A DNA stretch of 64,000 nucleotides, taken from assembly GCA_021582655.1 (NCBI GenBank), contig CP091135.1, positions 764,549 through 828,548 of the forward strand. Direction: 5' to 3'. This DNA is from Nitrosomonas sp. (GTDB lineage Bacteria; Pseudomonadota; Gammaproteobacteria; Burkholderiales; Nitrosomonadaceae). The translations under genes and the position numbers were made by a program. The notes under the pieces are model-generated. The model was not told the origin of the DNA, did not search any database, and saw nothing but the letters and a program-made list of their open reading frames with translations. Shown here one piece after another: positions 1-10,333 of the stretch (positions are counted from its first letter, which is position 1; every line of letters begins with the position of its first letter).

Positions 1-594
1 AAAACGCTGGTGATGTATGAAGAAGCGATGAAGTATGTACGTCAGCTGGCTTCAAATCGGGGTGTGATTCTTTTTGTCGGCACTAAACGCCAGGCCCGCG
101 ATATCGTGCGAGAGGAAGCGTCTCGCTGCGGTGCGCCGTACGTCGATCAGCGTTGGCTGGGAGGAATGTTGACAAATTTCAAAACCATCAAACAATCGGT
201 CAAACGTCTACATGAAATGGAAGCCATGGTACAAGACGGCACATTGGATCGGATGATCAAAAAAGAAGCACTGGATCTGCAGCGGGAGCTGGATAAACTT
301 AATGGCAGCCTGGGTGGCATCAAAGATATGAAGGGATTGCCGGATGCGTTGTTTGTAATCGACGCCGGTTATCAAAAAGGCGCTATCATCGAAGCACAAA
401 AGCTGGGCATCCCGGTCATCGCCATCGTGGATACCAATCACAATCCTGAAGGCGTGCAATATATCATCCCCGGGAATGACGATTCGAGTCGGGCAATCCG
501 CTTGTACGCGCGAGGGGTCGCCGATGCTATTCTGGAAGGAAGAAATCAGTCAATTCAGGAAATTATCGAAGCGGGCTCCGAAGAAAACGAATAA
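1..594 (+). CDS. rpsB: 30S ribosomal protein S2 (5' partial)
   Basis: This is the C-terminal part of ribosomal protein S2, a small-subunit protein needed for late 30S assembly and for docking of S1. The reading frame is open from base 1, so roughly the first 45 residues lie outside the window. Recognisable S2 blocks follow in order: [22 protein letters not shown], the coiled-coil region with [23 protein letters not shown] ([10 protein letters not shown]), [10 protein letters not shown], and [12 protein letters not shown] followed by IPGNDD. The C-terminal tail is short and acidic (GSEENE). It is followed by tsf, the usual partner in bacteria, after about 150 bp. The family assignment is certain; only the missing start is unknown. 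Confidence 0.97.
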   Translation, partial: KTLVMYEEAMKYVRQLASNRGVILFVGTKRQARDIVREEASRCGAPYVDQRWLGGMLTNFKTIKQSVKRLHEMEAMVQDGTLDRMIKKEALDLQRELDKLNGSLGGIKDMKGLPDALFVIDAGYQKGAIIEAQKLGIPVIAIVDTNHNPEGVQYIIPGNDDSSRAIRLYARGVADAILEGRNQSIQEIIEAGSEENE

Positions 595-657
595 TTCCAA
601 CCGCTTCCGGCTGTGCGATGCAAAAAAACCGTATATTGCACTCTGCTTCGGCATAGC

Positions 658-671
658 GTGAATATGGCGGA
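658..671 (+). repeat. 14-nt copy of the tsf start region
   Basis: The 14 bases GTGAATATGGCGGA occur here and again at 738-751, where they carry the real tsf start. The upstream copy opens a nine-codon frame (664-690) that encodes MAELSKCR and then stops. It lacks the good Shine-Dalgarno sequence of the true start. It may be a relic of a small tandem duplication or a leader peptide; the sequence alone does not decide. Confidence 0.5.
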
Positions 672-743
672 ATTGTCGAAATGCCGGTAAAGCGTAAGTA
701 TATTATCTACTTTTCATAAACTAATTTTGTATCTGGAGTGAAT

Positions 744-1628
744 ATGGCGGAGATTACCGCAGGTATGGTCAAAGAGTTGCGTGAAATGACCGGACTCGGC
801 ATGATGGAGTGTAAAAAGGCCTTGGTGGAAACCAATGGCGATATGAAAGCCGCGGAGGATCTTTTAAGAATCAAAAGCGGCGCCAAAGCAAGCAAGGCTG
901 CAGGACGTGTCGCAGCAGAGGGTGTTATAGGTGCTTTTATCTCGGCGGACGGACGCAGCGGCGCATTGGTTGAGGTCAATTGCGAGACCGATTTTGTCGC
1001 TCGCAACGAGGATATTATCAATTTCGCCAAAAGTCTGGCTGAACTATCGACGGCTAAAAATTTCACCGATGTCGCTTCGCTCAGCGATACGGCAATGCCA
1101 AATGGTGAAACAGTCGAGGCGTCGCGCAAGGCTTTAGTAATGAAATTGGGGGAAAATATCAGTATCCGCCGCTGCGGGCGCCATGAAACCGCAGGGCAAT
1201 TGGCTTATTATCTGCACGGTACGAAGATCGGCGTCATGGTCGACCACAACGGCGGCGATGAAATCCTGGGTAAGGATATTGCAATGCATATCGCCGCCAG
1301 TAAGCCAATGTGTGTTTCCGAAGAACAAGTATCCGCCGATGTATTGGCGCATGAGCGGCAGATCTTTGCAGCACAGGCAGCTGAAAGTGGTAAGCCGGCC
1401 AACATCATTGAAAAAATGGTCGATGGTCGGATCGCGAAATACCTAGCTGAAATTACGCTATTGGGGCAACCGTTTGTAAAAGATCCGGAGCAGACCGTGG
1501 CACAATTATTGGCAAAAAAAGCAGCCAAGGTAAACGGCTTTACCATGTTTGTCGTCGGCGAAGGTATTGAGAAGAAAACCGAGAATTTCGCCGAGGAAGT
1601 CAAAGCTCAAATGGGGCAGGCAAAATAA
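744..1628 (+). CDS. tsf: elongation factor Ts
   Basis: EF-Ts is the nucleotide exchange factor that releases GDP from EF-Tu in the cytoplasm. The ATG at 744 was chosen because GGAG at 735-738 sits five bases upstream; a GTG two codons earlier overlaps that site. The 294-residue product has the N-terminal UBA-like domain (residues 1-45, with the [16 protein letters not shown] signature), the EF-Tu contact motif TDFVARN at 82-88, and a full core and C-terminal module, which matches the usual length. It follows rpsB in the standard arrangement, with an intergenic gap of about 150 bp that contains a duplicated start-like sequence (658-671). Confidence 0.97.
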   Translation: MAEITAGMVKELREMTGLGMMECKKALVETNGDMKAAEDLLRIKSGAKASKAAGRVAAEGVIGAFISADGRSGALVEVNCETDFVARNEDIINFAKSLAELSTAKNFTDVASLSDTAMPNGETVEASRKALVMKLGENISIRRCGRHETAGQLAYYLHGTKIGVMVDHNGGDEILGKDIAMHIAASKPMCVSEEQVSADVLAHERQIFAAQAAESGKPANIIEKMVDGRIAKYLAEITLLGQPFVKDPEQTVAQLLAKKAAKVNGFTMFVVGEGIEKKTENFAEEVKAQMGQAK

Positions 1629-1655
1629 GTTTTTTAATTCAGCATTTGATATCCG

Positions 1656-2372
1656 ATGACCACAGCAACCTATAACCGAATTTTGCTTAAGCTGTCAGGT
1701 GAAGCATTGATGGGTGAAGATCCGTATGGTATCAATCATACGGTAATGGGAAGAATCGTCGCCGAAATTGGGGAAATCAGCAAACTAGGCGTCGAAATCG
1801 CCATCGTGGTAGGTGGCGGTAATATTTTCCGCGGAATGAAATCGGCCAACGATGGTCTTGAGCGGGTCAATGCGGATTATATGGGAATGTTGGCAACCGT
1901 AATGAATGCGCTGGCATTGCAAGACGCCATGAAACTGGCCGGGCTGGTACCGCGTATTCAATCAGCCTTGCGCATTGAACAAGTCGTCGAGCCTTATGTC
2001 CGTGCACGCGCAATGCGTTACTTAAAAGATGGAAAAATTGTCATTTTCGCGGCGGGAACCGGGAATCCTTTTTTTACCACAGATACCGCCGCGGCATTGC
2101 GAGGTATGGAAATGAACGTCGACATTATGCTCAAAGCCACTAAAGTCGATGGTATTTATACCAGTGACCCTAAAACAGATCCGACTGCCACGCGGTTCCA
2201 GAAATTGACCTTTGACGAAGCCATCAAACGAAATTTGCAAGTGATGGATGCCACCGCATTGACGTTATGTCGCGATCAGAAATTACCGCTCAGTGTGTTT
2301 AGCATCTTCAAAGCGGGTGCGTTAAAACGCATCATCAAAGGAGAGGATGAAGGAACTCTGGTGACAATTTGA
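1656..2372 (+). CDS. pyrH: uridylate kinase
   Basis: UMP kinase phosphorylates UMP to UDP in pyrimidine nucleotide synthesis and belongs to the amino-acid-kinase fold, unlike eukaryotic UMP/CMP kinases. The 238-residue protein has the typical length. It shows KLSGEAL at residues 12-18, the nucleotide and UMP loop [10 protein letters not shown] at 51-60, and the later [12 protein letters not shown] and [13 protein letters not shown] blocks. It sits between tsf and frr, the common translation-linked cluster order, and is probably co-transcribed with them. Bacterial enzymes of this family are activated by GTP and inhibited by UTP; that is family knowledge, not something visible here. Confidence 0.97.
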   Translation: MTTATYNRILLKLSGEALMGEDPYGINHTVMGRIVAEIGEISKLGVEIAIVVGGGNIFRGMKSANDGLERVNADYMGMLATVMNALALQDAMKLAGLVPRIQSALRIEQVVEPYVRARAMRYLKDGKIVIFAAGTGNPFFTTDTAAALRGMEMNVDIMLKATKVDGIYTSDPKTDPTATRFQKLTFDEAIKRNLQVMDATALTLCRDQKLPLSVFSIFKAGALKRIIKGEDEGTLVTI

Positions 2373-2417
2373 ACTGCAAGTGGCTGAGTATCTGAGAATC
2401 GAATTGGAAGGATGAAT

Positions 2418-2978
2418 ATGACGATAGCCGATGTAAAAAAATCCGCTGAACAGAAAATGCAAAAAAGCCTTGAAGCATTAAAAGTGGATTTAAGTAAAAT
2501 CAGAAGCGGGCGGGCGCATACCGGTTTGTTGGATCATGTCACGGTCGACTATTACGGTACGCAAACACCAATCAACCAAGTGGCGAACATCACCCTTATC
2601 GATGCGCGTACTATCGGCGTCGTTCCCTGGGAGAAAAAAACGGCCAATGCAATCGAAAAAGCCATCCGAGAATCCGATTTGGGATTAAACCCGATGCCGG
2701 TTGGCGATACGATACGTGTACCGATGCCGGCATTAACCGAAGAACGGCGACGCGATCTGTTGAAAGTGGTCAAACAGGAAGCGGAGGCCGTACGTGTAGC
2801 GATGCGGAATGTACGTCGGGATGCCAATGCCCATTTGAAGGAGCTGTTAAAAACCAAGGGGGTCGCGGAAGATGATGAACGCCGCGGTCAAGATGATATT
2901 CAAAAACTGACCGATCGCTACATCGCTGAAATCGATAAGGTTGTACAAGTCAAAGAAGCTGAATTGATGGCTGTTTAA
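2418..2978 (+). CDS. frr: ribosome recycling factor
   Basis: Ribosome recycling factor splits post-termination ribosomes together with EF-G. The ATG at 2418 was chosen over the ATG at 2412 because GGAAGG at 2406-2411 touches the upstream one and is correctly spaced for the second. The resulting 186 residues match the family length. Visible landmarks are [17 protein letters not shown] near the N-terminus, the domain II region with VVPWEKK, and the C-terminal helix with [26 protein letters not shown] and YIAEIDKV. The stop codon is one base away from the uppS start, so translation of the two is probably coupled. Confidence 0.96.
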   Translation: MTIADVKKSAEQKMQKSLEALKVDLSKIRSGRAHTGLLDHVTVDYYGTQTPINQVANITLIDARTIGVVPWEKKTANAIEKAIRESDLGLNPMPVGDTIRVPMPALTEERRRDLLKVVKQEAEAVRVAMRNVRRDANAHLKELLKTKGVAEDDERRGQDDIQKLTDRYIAEIDKVVQVKEAELMAV

Positions 2979-2979
2979 T

Positions 2980-3747
2980 ATGGCTCAGGAGCCAAGTTCA
3001 ACAGTCGCAGTACCGGAAATGGGAGCAATCCCTAAGCATATCGCTATCATCATGGATGGCAATGGGCGATGGGCGAAAAACCGTCTGATGCCCAGAATTT
3101 CCGGGCATAAACAAGGGATGGAAGCGGTGCGTGGCGTTATCAAGGCGTGTATGGAACGAGGTGTCGCTTATTTGACATTGTTCGCATTCAGCAGTGAAAA
3201 TTGGCGTCGTCCCAATGAAGAAATCGCATCGCTAATGCAACTTTTTTTAACCGCATTAGAACAAGAAATCACCAAACTGCATGAAAACGGAATTCGCTTT
3301 AAGGTTGTTGGCGATTTATCGCGCTTCGATTCCAAGATTATCGAATCCATCCAAACAGGCGAACAACTCACCGCCGACAACACCCGCTTGACGTTCACTG
3401 TCGCCGCCAATTACGGCGGGCGCTGGGATATTATGCAAGCGGTGCGTAAAATGGTGACGCATTCGACTACGCTGCCGGATGATCTGGAAGAAGAAAATTT
3501 AGCGCAGTATCTGGCCCTAAGCTACGCACCGGAGCCGGATTTGTTCATTCGCACCGGCGGAGAGTACCGGATCAGTAATTTTTTATTGTGGCAACTCGCC
3601 TATACCGAGTTGTATTTCACCAGCACCTTGTGGCCGGATTTTGACGAACACGAACTGGAGTTGGCCATTCACTCCTATCAACAACGTGAACGCCGGTTCG
3701 GACGAACCAGCGAGCAACTCCGGATAGCGCTTTCGGGTGAAGGATAG
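2980..3747 (+). CDS. uppS: undecaprenyl diphosphate synthase
   Basis: This cis-prenyltransferase condenses eight isopentenyl diphosphates onto farnesyl diphosphate to make the C55 carrier lipid used for peptidoglycan and surface glycans. The 255-residue sequence has the diagnostic [11 protein letters not shown] block with the catalytic aspartate at residue 26, the [11 protein letters not shown] block, and the C-terminal [15 protein letters not shown] followed by [12 protein letters not shown]. It starts one base after frr and is nine bases upstream of cdsA. Its product feeds the polysaccharide genes at 16.4-19.3 kb. Confidence 0.97.
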   Translation: MAQEPSSTVAVPEMGAIPKHIAIIMDGNGRWAKNRLMPRISGHKQGMEAVRGVIKACMERGVAYLTLFAFSSENWRRPNEEIASLMQLFLTALEQEITKLHENGIRFKVVGDLSRFDSKIIESIQTGEQLTADNTRLTFTVAANYGGRWDIMQAVRKMVTHSTTLPDDLEEENLAQYLALSYAPEPDLFIRTGGEYRISNFLLWQLAYTELYFTSTLWPDFDEHELELAIHSYQQRERRFGRTSEQLRIALSGEG

Positions 3748-3756
3748 TAATTTCTT

Positions 3757-4581
3757 ATGCTCAGAGCACGCATTGTTACGGTCATCGTCGTCTTGCCTTT
3801 GTTTTTGTCGGCGCTATTTTATTTGCAAGATGTTTTTTGGGCGATCGTATTACTTGGTTTAACTGTGATCGGTTCGCGAGAATGGAGTCGTCTGGCGAAT
3901 CTTTCGGTAAGAAATACCATTGTTTTTATGCTATTGACAACTTTCATCGGCGGGGAATTGTTATTCCTGCTCAGTGAATCGGTAAAAAGCAATAGCTACT
4001 CCACCAATCTGATTTGGGCTTACAGCTTGTCGGCGGCATTCTGGCTTGTCAGCGCACCGCTTTATCTCAAACGATTTTATGATGTGCGCAGCCCGATCAT
4101 TTGGATGTTGATCGGATGGATCGTGCTGTTGCCGACTTGCTTGGCACTCTATCAATTACGCACGATCAGTCCATTGTTGTTGCTGGGATTGATGGCAGCC
4201 ATCTGGATTTCCGATACCGCGGCTTATTTTACCGGACGTGCCTTGGGCCGGCACAAACTGGCACCGTTAATCAGTCCGAATAAAACCTGGGAAGGTGTCG
4301 CCGGAGCCTTGTGTGCCGTTTTGCTGTACGGATTGCTCTGGGATGTTACATTTAACGAAACCTCAATGGCAGCGACGCTGATTCCTTTGCTGGTTATCAT
4401 GGCGATTCTTGGCATCGTCGGCGATTTATACGAATCAATGATTAAGCGTCAAGCCGGCGTAAAAGATAGCGGCAATATTCTGCCCGGTCACGGCGGCATC
4501 TTGGACCGAATCGATGCGCTGACTTCATCATTACCATTTGCCATGTTGGCTTTACTTGCCTTTTACCCCACAGCACCATGA
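3757..4581 (+). CDS. cdsA: phosphatidate cytidylyltransferase
   Basis: CDP-diacylglycerol synthase makes the activated precursor of all phospholipids from CTP and phosphatidic acid in the inner membrane. The 274-residue product is strongly hydrophobic, with about seven or eight predicted membrane segments. It carries the family signature near the C-terminus: [17 protein letters not shown], then [13 protein letters not shown], with the metal-binding Asp residues. An earlier polar block, [19 protein letters not shown] followed by SPNKTWEG, is also typical. The last bases overlap the dxr start by four (ATGA), so the two are translationally coupled. Confidence 0.96.
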   Translation: MLRARIVTVIVVLPLFLSALFYLQDVFWAIVLLGLTVIGSREWSRLANLSVRNTIVFMLLTTFIGGELLFLLSESVKSNSYSTNLIWAYSLSAAFWLVSAPLYLKRFYDVRSPIIWMLIGWIVLLPTCLALYQLRTISPLLLLGLMAAIWISDTAAYFTGRALGRHKLAPLISPNKTWEGVAGALCAVLLYGLLWDVTFNETSMAATLIPLLVIMAILGIVGDLYESMIKRQAGVKDSGNILPGHGGILDRIDALTSSLPFAMLALLAFYPTAP

Positions 4582-5765
4582 AAACCATTCGAAAAATAAC
4601 CATATTGGGTTCAACAGGCAGTATCGGCGACAGTACACTCGATGTCATCGCGCGGCATCCCGATCGCTTCGAGGCTTTTGCACTGACTGCCAATAATAAT
4701 GTAGAGAAAATGCTGGCGCAATGCGAACGCTTTCGCCCGCGCTATGCCGTTTTGCTGAATCCGGAAAGCGCAACACGATTGACCGAAGCTGTGCATGCAG
4801 CAAGATTGAAAACCCAAGTCTTATCCGGTATCGAATCGTTGGAATACGTTGCTTCACTGCCGGAGGTCGATGCGGTGATGGCGGCTATCGTCGGGGCTGC
4901 AGGCATACTGCCGACATTTGCCGCGGCGAGAACGGGGAAATTGGTTTTGCTGGCCAATAAAGAAACCTTGGTGATGGCTGGCGGCATTTTCATGGATCTG
5001 GTTAAGCGGAATAATGCAACTTTGTTGCCGATCGACAGCGAACATAACGCAATTTATCAATCGTTGCCGCTACATTTCAACGGTAATCTGGCAGCATCGG
5101 GGATCAGTCGCATTCTACTGACCGCATCTGGCGGGCCATTCCGGCGCGCACCATTGGACACCCTGGAGCAAGTGACGCCGGGGCAAGCATGTGCACATCC
5201 GAATTGGAGCATGGGGCAAAAAATCTCGGTGGATTCCGCGACCATGATGAACAAAGGACTCGAAGTTATCGAAGCGCATTGGTTATTCAATGCACCACCC
5301 GAGAAAATCGAAGTGGTCATTCATCCGCAAAGCGTCATTCATTCGATGGTGGCTTATGTTGACGGTTCGGTTATCGCACAACTTGGCAATCCTGACATGC
5401 GAACACCGATCGCACACGCCATGGGCTTTCCCGAGCGTATTAATAGCGGCGTATCCGCGTTGGATATGTTCAAGGTCGGACACCTTGATTTTGAAGCTCC
5501 CGATCTTGATAGATTTCCCTGTTTGCGACTTGCTTACCGGGCGCTCGCGGCGGGAGGGAATATGCCGGCAGTCCTGAACGCCGCCAACGAAGTTGCGGTG
5601 GAGTCTTTTCTTGCCGAGCGCATGAAATTCACCGCAATTCCGGTGATGATCGAACAGGTTATGAATGCGGTGCCCCAAGCGGCAATGACAACACTGGACG
5701 GCGTATTGGAAGCGGACGCGCTGGCCCGCCACCAAGCGCGGGAATGGCTTGCCGCACAATCTTGA
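4578..5765 (+). CDS. dxr: 1-deoxy-D-xylulose-5-phosphate reductoisomerase
   Basis: DXR converts deoxyxylulose phosphate to methylerythritol phosphate using NADPH, the first committed step of the MEP isoprenoid route, which supplies UppS. The 395-residue protein begins with the NADPH-binding GSTGSIG at residues 11-17. It has [11 protein letters not shown], the metal-binding [34 protein letters not shown] and EVIEAHWLF, all in the expected order. Length is normal. It overlaps cdsA by four bases and is followed by about 140 bp before rseP, which could hold a separate promoter. Confidence 0.97.
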   Translation: MKTIRKITILGSTGSIGDSTLDVIARHPDRFEAFALTANNNVEKMLAQCERFRPRYAVLLNPESATRLTEAVHAARLKTQVLSGIESLEYVASLPEVDAVMAAIVGAAGILPTFAAARTGKLVLLANKETLVMAGGIFMDLVKRNNATLLPIDSEHNAIYQSLPLHFNGNLAASGISRILLTASGGPFRRAPLDTLEQVTPGQACAHPNWSMGQKISVDSATMMNKGLEVIEAHWLFNAPPEKIEVVIHPQSVIHSMVAYVDGSVIAQLGNPDMRTPIAHAMGFPERINSGVSALDMFKVGHLDFEAPDLDRFPCLRLAYRALAAGGNMPAVLNAANEVAVESFLAERMKFTAIPVMIEQVMNAVPQAAMTTLDGVLEADALARHQAREWLAAQS

Positions 5766-5907
5766 GCGGAGTCGGTGCAAAGTGATTTTTCTGATTCCGT
5801 CAATTAATGTTAGTATCCTGTATTTATCCACTGAAGCAAGCCGATGGCGATTTGCCTGTACCATGCGATGATAAGCATTACGCTTTCTTCATACGCGACC
5901 AATTGAT

Positions 5908-7275
5908 ATGTCGATAACCTATACGATCATCGCCTTTATTGTTGCCTTAGGCGTGCTGATCACCTTTCATGAATTCGGTCATTATTTGGTAGCACGTTGG
6001 AGTGGTGTCAAAGTGCTGCGTTTTTGCATCGGATTCGGGCAACCGATCTTTCGTAAACGCTGGGGAAAGGACCAGACAGAATGGGTAATTGCCGCTATCC
6101 CACTGGGCGGCTATGTCAAAATGCTGGATGAGAACGAGGGAAAAGTGGCACACCAGGATTTGCCACGTGCGTTTAACCGACAATCCGTCGGACGCCGGTT
6201 CGCTATCGTCGCTGCCGGCCCTATCGCCAATTTCTTGCTGGCAATTATTCTTTATTGGTGGTTATTTATTATAGGGGTCCCGGGGATGAAACCCATTCTG
6301 GGGACCGTCGAACCCGGTACGCCAGCGGCACAAGCGGGATTTGAAGCCGGAGAAACCATTGTCAAAATTGAAAATGAATCAATCGCCAGTTGGCAGGATG
6401 CCCGTTGGATTCTGCTGCGCCATGCGATTGCACAATCTCCCAGTATCGCAATACAAACTACCGGCAAGAATGGGGAAATTCATCAACGACAATTAAATTT
6501 GAGTCAAATCGATCCCAATACAGTGAATGAGAATTTTCCGGGAATAATCGGATTTACCGGTTATCAGCCGCATATCACCCCTGTTATCGGGCAAGTGGTC
6601 GCAGGAAGCGTAGCGGAACGAGCCGGGATGCGAGTCAACGATGAGATTATCGCGATAAACAATACGGAAATTCTAGCCTGGAGTGATTTTGTCCAACAGA
6701 TACGCGCCCATCCGGATCGCTCATTACTGATGGAAATTTTGCGTAACGAGCAACTGATTCAATTGACCGTAACGCCGGAATCGGCATCGGAAAACGGTAA
6801 AAATATCGGTAAAATCGGCGTAGCGCCCGCCACCCATCAGGATGAATTCAATGCATTGCTGGTTACTGTCAGGTATCCGATCGGTCAGGCCTGGTCCAAA
6901 GCGATGGAAAAGACATGGGAAACCACCTCCCTGACGCTGCGAATGCTCGGAAAAATGATTACCGGTGATGTGTCCTTGAAGAATGTCGGCGGCCCGATTT
7001 CAATCGCCGACCACGCCGGCCAATCCGCACAGATGGGATTGGTATCCTATTTGGCGTTTCTGGCATTGATCAGTGTGAGCATTGGAATTTTAAATTTATT
7101 GCCGATCCCGATTTTGGATGGCGGCCATTTGATGTTTTATACGATTGAAATCGTGAAAGGAAGTCCGCTTTCGGACAATACCATCATAATCGGCCAAAAA
7201 ATCGGCCTGATACTGTTACTCGCCTTGATGCTGTTTGCCATTTATAACGATATCAGTCGACTGGTTACCGGTTAA
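5908..7275 (+). CDS. rseP: RIP zinc metalloprotease RseP
   Basis: RseP is the inner-membrane site-2 protease that cuts anti-sigma factors such as RseA within the membrane and clears remnant signal peptides. The 455-residue sequence has the catalytic HEFGH at residues 21-25 inside the first membrane segment. Two PDZ regions follow, roughly 115-195 and 205-285, and the second metal-site motif, IPILDGGHLMFY, lies near residue 400 within the C-terminal membrane segments. Position directly upstream of bamA is the usual envelope-stress arrangement. Only three bases separate the two genes. Confidence 0.96.
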   Translation: MSITYTIIAFIVALGVLITFHEFGHYLVARWSGVKVLRFCIGFGQPIFRKRWGKDQTEWVIAAIPLGGYVKMLDENEGKVAHQDLPRAFNRQSVGRRFAIVAAGPIANFLLAIILYWWLFIIGVPGMKPILGTVEPGTPAAQAGFEAGETIVKIENESIASWQDARWILLRHAIAQSPSIAIQTTGKNGEIHQRQLNLSQIDPNTVNENFPGIIGFTGYQPHITPVIGQVVAGSVAERAGMRVNDEIIAINNTEILAWSDFVQQIRAHPDRSLLMEILRNEQLIQLTVTPESASENGKNIGKIGVAPATHQDEFNALLVTVRYPIGQAWSKAMEKTWETTSLTLRMLGKMITGDVSLKNVGGPISIADHAGQSAQMGLVSYLAFLALISVSIGILNLLPIPILDGGHLMFYTIEIVKGSPLSDNTIIIGQKIGLILLLALMLFAIYNDISRLVTG

Positions 7276-7278
7276 ATA

Positions 7279-9594
7279 ATGAAGCTTCATTATCTTATTG
7301 TTCTTTTTGGTCTTATTTTTGCAGCAACGGGCTGGGCGAGTGAAAGTTTCGTCGTCACCGATATTCGTGTCGAAGGCATTCAACGTACCGAGGCCGGCAC
7401 GGTATTCAGTTATCTGCCCATCAAGGTCGGCGATATCCTCACCGAAGAAAAGGCCACCGAAGCCATCAAAGCGTTGTATGCGACCGGCTTTTTTAAGGAT
7501 GTCAAATTAAAGGCCGAAAAGGGTGTGCTGATCGTTGAAATTATCGAGCGACCCGCGATCGCACAAATCACCATCAATGGCGCCAAAGAGTTCGAAAAAG
7601 ATAAACTGCTCGAAGGATTGAAGCAAGCCGGCATCGCTGAGTCACGCATTTTCAGCCGCTCCCTGCTGGAACGTGCCGAACTGGAATTAAAGCGCCAATA
7701 CATCAGCCGCGGTAAATATGCGGTTAAAATCACTACCACCTCAACACCGCTGGAGCGCAATCGCGTCGCGATCAATTTCGATATTACCGAAGGCCGTACT
7801 GCACGAATCAAGAAAATCAGTTTCGTCGGTAATGAAAAATTCAACGATAAGGAATTACGCGGCATTCTGGTGCTCAGAAAACCCGACTTACTGAGCTGGT
7901 TTACCAAAAATGATCAGTATTCCAAGCAGAAGTTGTCTGCGGACTTGGAAACGCTGCGGTCACACTATTTAGATCGCGGTTATCTGGAATTCAATATCGA
8001 ATCGACGCAGGTATCCATTACCCCGGATTTACGCGATATTTATATCACCATCAATGTAACCGAAGGCGAACAATACACGGTATCCGATGTTAAAGTCGCA
8101 GGAGAATTGCTGGTGCCTGAGGATGAAATCCGCAAATTGATTCTGATCAAGTCGGGTGAAGTATTCGCACGCCAGAAACTGACCGAATCGATCAAATCGA
8201 TTACCGATCGTTTCGGCGACGACGGTTATGCATTCGCCAATATTAATGCGAATCCGGAAATCGATCAGGAAAAAAGACAAGCGGCGTTCACTTTTTTTAT
8301 CGATCCGGGGCGGCGTGTTTACGTCAGGCGCATTGATATCATAGGTAACGACAGAACCAAGGACGAAGTGATTCGCCGTGAATTCCGGCAAATGGAAGGG
8401 GCATGGCACTCCACGTCAAAAATCAATCTGTCCAAGCAACGTGTCGACCGCCTGGGATACTTCAATAGTGTCAACATCGAAACCCCTGCGGTACCGAATA
8501 AGTCCGATCAAGTTGATATCAAAGTCAAAGTCGAAGAGCGTCCGACCGGTTCGATCATGTTCGGTGCCGGTTATTCGGATCGTCAAGGGATCATTCTGAA
8601 CGGCTCGGTATCGCAGAACAACATTTTTGGTACAGGTAATTTTTTCAGCTTGGACGTTAACACCGGTCAGATCAACAAGACCTACGCGGCGTCGTTCACC
8701 AATCCCTATTTCACGGTAAACGGCATCAGTGTTGGATTTGACGTCTACAAACGGGATTTGGATACCCGACCGTTGACCCGATTCGGCGAGTTCAAAACCG
8801 AAACCATGGGCGCGGGTATCCGGTTTGGAATCCCCATCGCGGAAAACGATATCATTTCGTTCGGTATTGCGGGTGAAAACACCGAACTGAGCACTTACGC
8901 CAACAGCCCGAAGCGCTATCTCGACTTTGTCAACGAATTCGGGCGCAATACCAATAATTTTCCGATAACCGTCAGTTGGGCGCGCGACCGCCGCGATAGC
9001 GCGATCTGGACCACCGCCGGCACCACGCACAGATTGTTCGGTGAAGTCAGCGCTCCCGGCGGAGATTTGAATTATTACAAGATCAGCTACCATCAGAAAT
9101 GGTTTTATTCATTTGCCGATTGGATGACTTTAATGATCAATACCGAAGTTGGTTACGGCGACGGCTACAAAGGCAATAATCTGCCTTTCTTCAAAAACTT
9201 CTTTGCCGGCGGTAACAATTCAGTACGCGGCTATGATTTGAATTCACTGGGTCCCCGCGATGAAATCATTCCGAATCTGAATTCCGCTACACCGAATGCG
9301 TCGCGTTTTTTTGCAATTGGCGCGAGCAAGCGGGTGGTAGGTAATGTCGAATTGATGTTTCCGTTACCCTTCATGAAAGAAGACCGGTCGTTACGATTCA
9401 GTGTGTTCGTGGATGGCGGCACGACCTTTAACAGATTTCATGAATTGAACAATTTGGTGCGTTATTCCACAGGTATCGCATTGACCTGGGTTTCGCCGAT
9501 GGGGCCGCTGAAAGTCAGTCTGGCTGAACCGCTGAACGATGTCCCGGCGGATAATTTGCAACGTTTCCAGTTCATGTTCGGTCAACAATTCTGA
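7279..9594 (+). CDS. bamA: outer membrane protein assembly factor BamA
   Basis: BamA is the essential Omp85 protein that inserts beta-barrel proteins into the outer membrane. The 771-residue product starts with a signal peptide ending near GWAS. Five POTRA domains fill about residues 22-420; each begins with an FVVTDIRVEGIQR-like or IKKISFVGNEKF-like strand. A C-terminal 16-strand barrel follows and ends in FMFGQQF, a normal barrel C-terminus with terminal Phe. The loop 6 motif appears as SVRGYDLNSLGP. Length is close to that of other betaproteobacterial BamA. The start of repeat copy A falls immediately after its stop codon. Confidence 0.97.
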   Translation: MKLHYLIVLFGLIFAATGWASESFVVTDIRVEGIQRTEAGTVFSYLPIKVGDILTEEKATEAIKALYATGFFKDVKLKAEKGVLIVEIIERPAIAQITINGAKEFEKDKLLEGLKQAGIAESRIFSRSLLERAELELKRQYISRGKYAVKITTTSTPLERNRVAINFDITEGRTARIKKISFVGNEKFNDKELRGILVLRKPDLLSWFTKNDQYSKQKLSADLETLRSHYLDRGYLEFNIESTQVSITPDLRDIYITINVTEGEQYTVSDVKVAGELLVPEDEIRKLILIKSGEVFARQKLTESIKSITDRFGDDGYAFANINANPEIDQEKRQAAFTFFIDPGRRVYVRRIDIIGNDRTKDEVIRREFRQMEGAWHSTSKINLSKQRVDRLGYFNSVNIETPAVPNKSDQVDIKVKVEERPTGSIMFGAGYSDRQGIILNGSVSQNNIFGTGNFFSLDVNTGQINKTYAASFTNPYFTVNGISVGFDVYKRDLDTRPLTRFGEFKTETMGAGIRFGIPIAENDIISFGIAGENTELSTYANSPKRYLDFVNEFGRNTNNFPITVSWARDRRDSAIWTTAGTTHRLFGEVSAPGGDLNYYKISYHQKWFYSFADWMTLMINTEVGYGDGYKGNNLPFFKNFFAGGNNSVRGYDLNSLGPRDEIIPNLNSATPNASRFFAIGASKRVVGNVELMFPLPFMKEDRSLRFSVFVDGGTTFNRFHELNNLVRYSTGIALTWVSPMGPLKVSLAEPLNDVPADNLQRFQFMFGQQF

Positions 9595-9598
9595 GGAA

Positions 9599-9733
9599 AT
9601 GCTGATCAATTCGGCAAACGGAATGAAGCACGGGACGCATGGAATACAGCAATCAAGGTATATCAGCAACATAAGTGAGGAGTCGCCCTCGCGACGAAAC
9701 AACTCACCCGTGCAGCCAATTGATCAATGTTTC
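9599..9733 (+). repeat. dispersed MITE-like repeat, copy A
   Basis: This roughly 135 bp element shares its sequence course with the copies at 10804-10946, 33149-33278, 57238-57310 (partial) and 57793-57938. It begins GCTGATCAATTCGGC and ends with an imperfect inverted copy, CCAATTGATCAATG. An internal conserved block reads GGGACGCATGGAATACAGC here and resembles GAACACAGC in copy B. It lies wholly between bamA and ompH. The open reading frame of ompH runs back through it, which would give a false N-terminal extension. Confidence 0.75.
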
Positions 9734-9748
9734 TATGAATCCGATCAA

Positions 9749-10300
9749 ATGTCTGTGGCATTGCCTGACAAGCAGACCACTCCGATATATGGAATATTCT
9801 CTGTTGTTTTGATGCTGACAGTGCTTGCCATGGGATGGAACACCGCTTGTGCAAGCGCTATCAAAATCGGCGTAGTCAATACCGAAAAAATCCTACGTGA
9901 ATCCCAAGCCGCGCTACAAGCACAAAAAAAAATCGACCAGGAATTCCTGCCGCGCGATGAGGATATCAAGAAAATGGCGATACAGGCCAAAGTACTCCAG
10001 GATAAGCTAGAAAAGAAAGGTCATAGCATGGAGGAATCGGAGCGGCGTAATCTGGAAAGAAGCTTGGCCAATCTCAGCAGGGATTATCAACGCGCGCAAA
10101 GACAGATGCGCGAAGACTTAAATGCACGCCAGAACGAGGAATACAGTTATATCCTGGAACGCACCAACCAAGCCATCCACAAGATTGCGGAAAATGAAAA
10201 CTACGATTTAATCTTGCAATTGCAAGACTCCGTGTACCGCAGCCTGCGTATCGACATCACCGACAAAGTGATCAAAGCGCTCGACACCGAACAACAATAA
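9749..10300 (+). CDS. ompH: OmpH/Skp-family periplasmic chaperone
   Basis: Skp-family chaperones form trimers that hold unfolded outer-membrane proteins in the periplasm on their way to BamA. From the ATG at 9749 the protein is 183 residues. It has a hydrophobic segment (IFSVVLMLTVLAMGW), a signal-peptidase site ending in ACASA, the conserved first strand IKIGVVNTEKILRES, and a long charged coiled coil (about residues 60-140). The frame stays open upstream to 9539, inside bamA, but that stretch is repeat copy A, so I rejected the longer start. The start at 9749 lacks a strong ribosome-binding site and is the least certain part. lpxD, which often follows, is absent; fabZ comes next. Confidence 0.85.
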   Translation: MSVALPDKQTTPIYGIFSVVLMLTVLAMGWNTACASAIKIGVVNTEKILRESQAALQAQKKIDQEFLPRDEDIKKMAIQAKVLQDKLEKKGHSMEESERRNLERSLANLSRDYQRAQRQMREDLNARQNEEYSYILERTNQAIHKIAENENYDLILQLQDSVYRSLRIDITDKVIKALDTEQQ

Positions 10301-10333
10301 TCCGGTATTCTCCGGAATCTTAAGGAAAAAACA

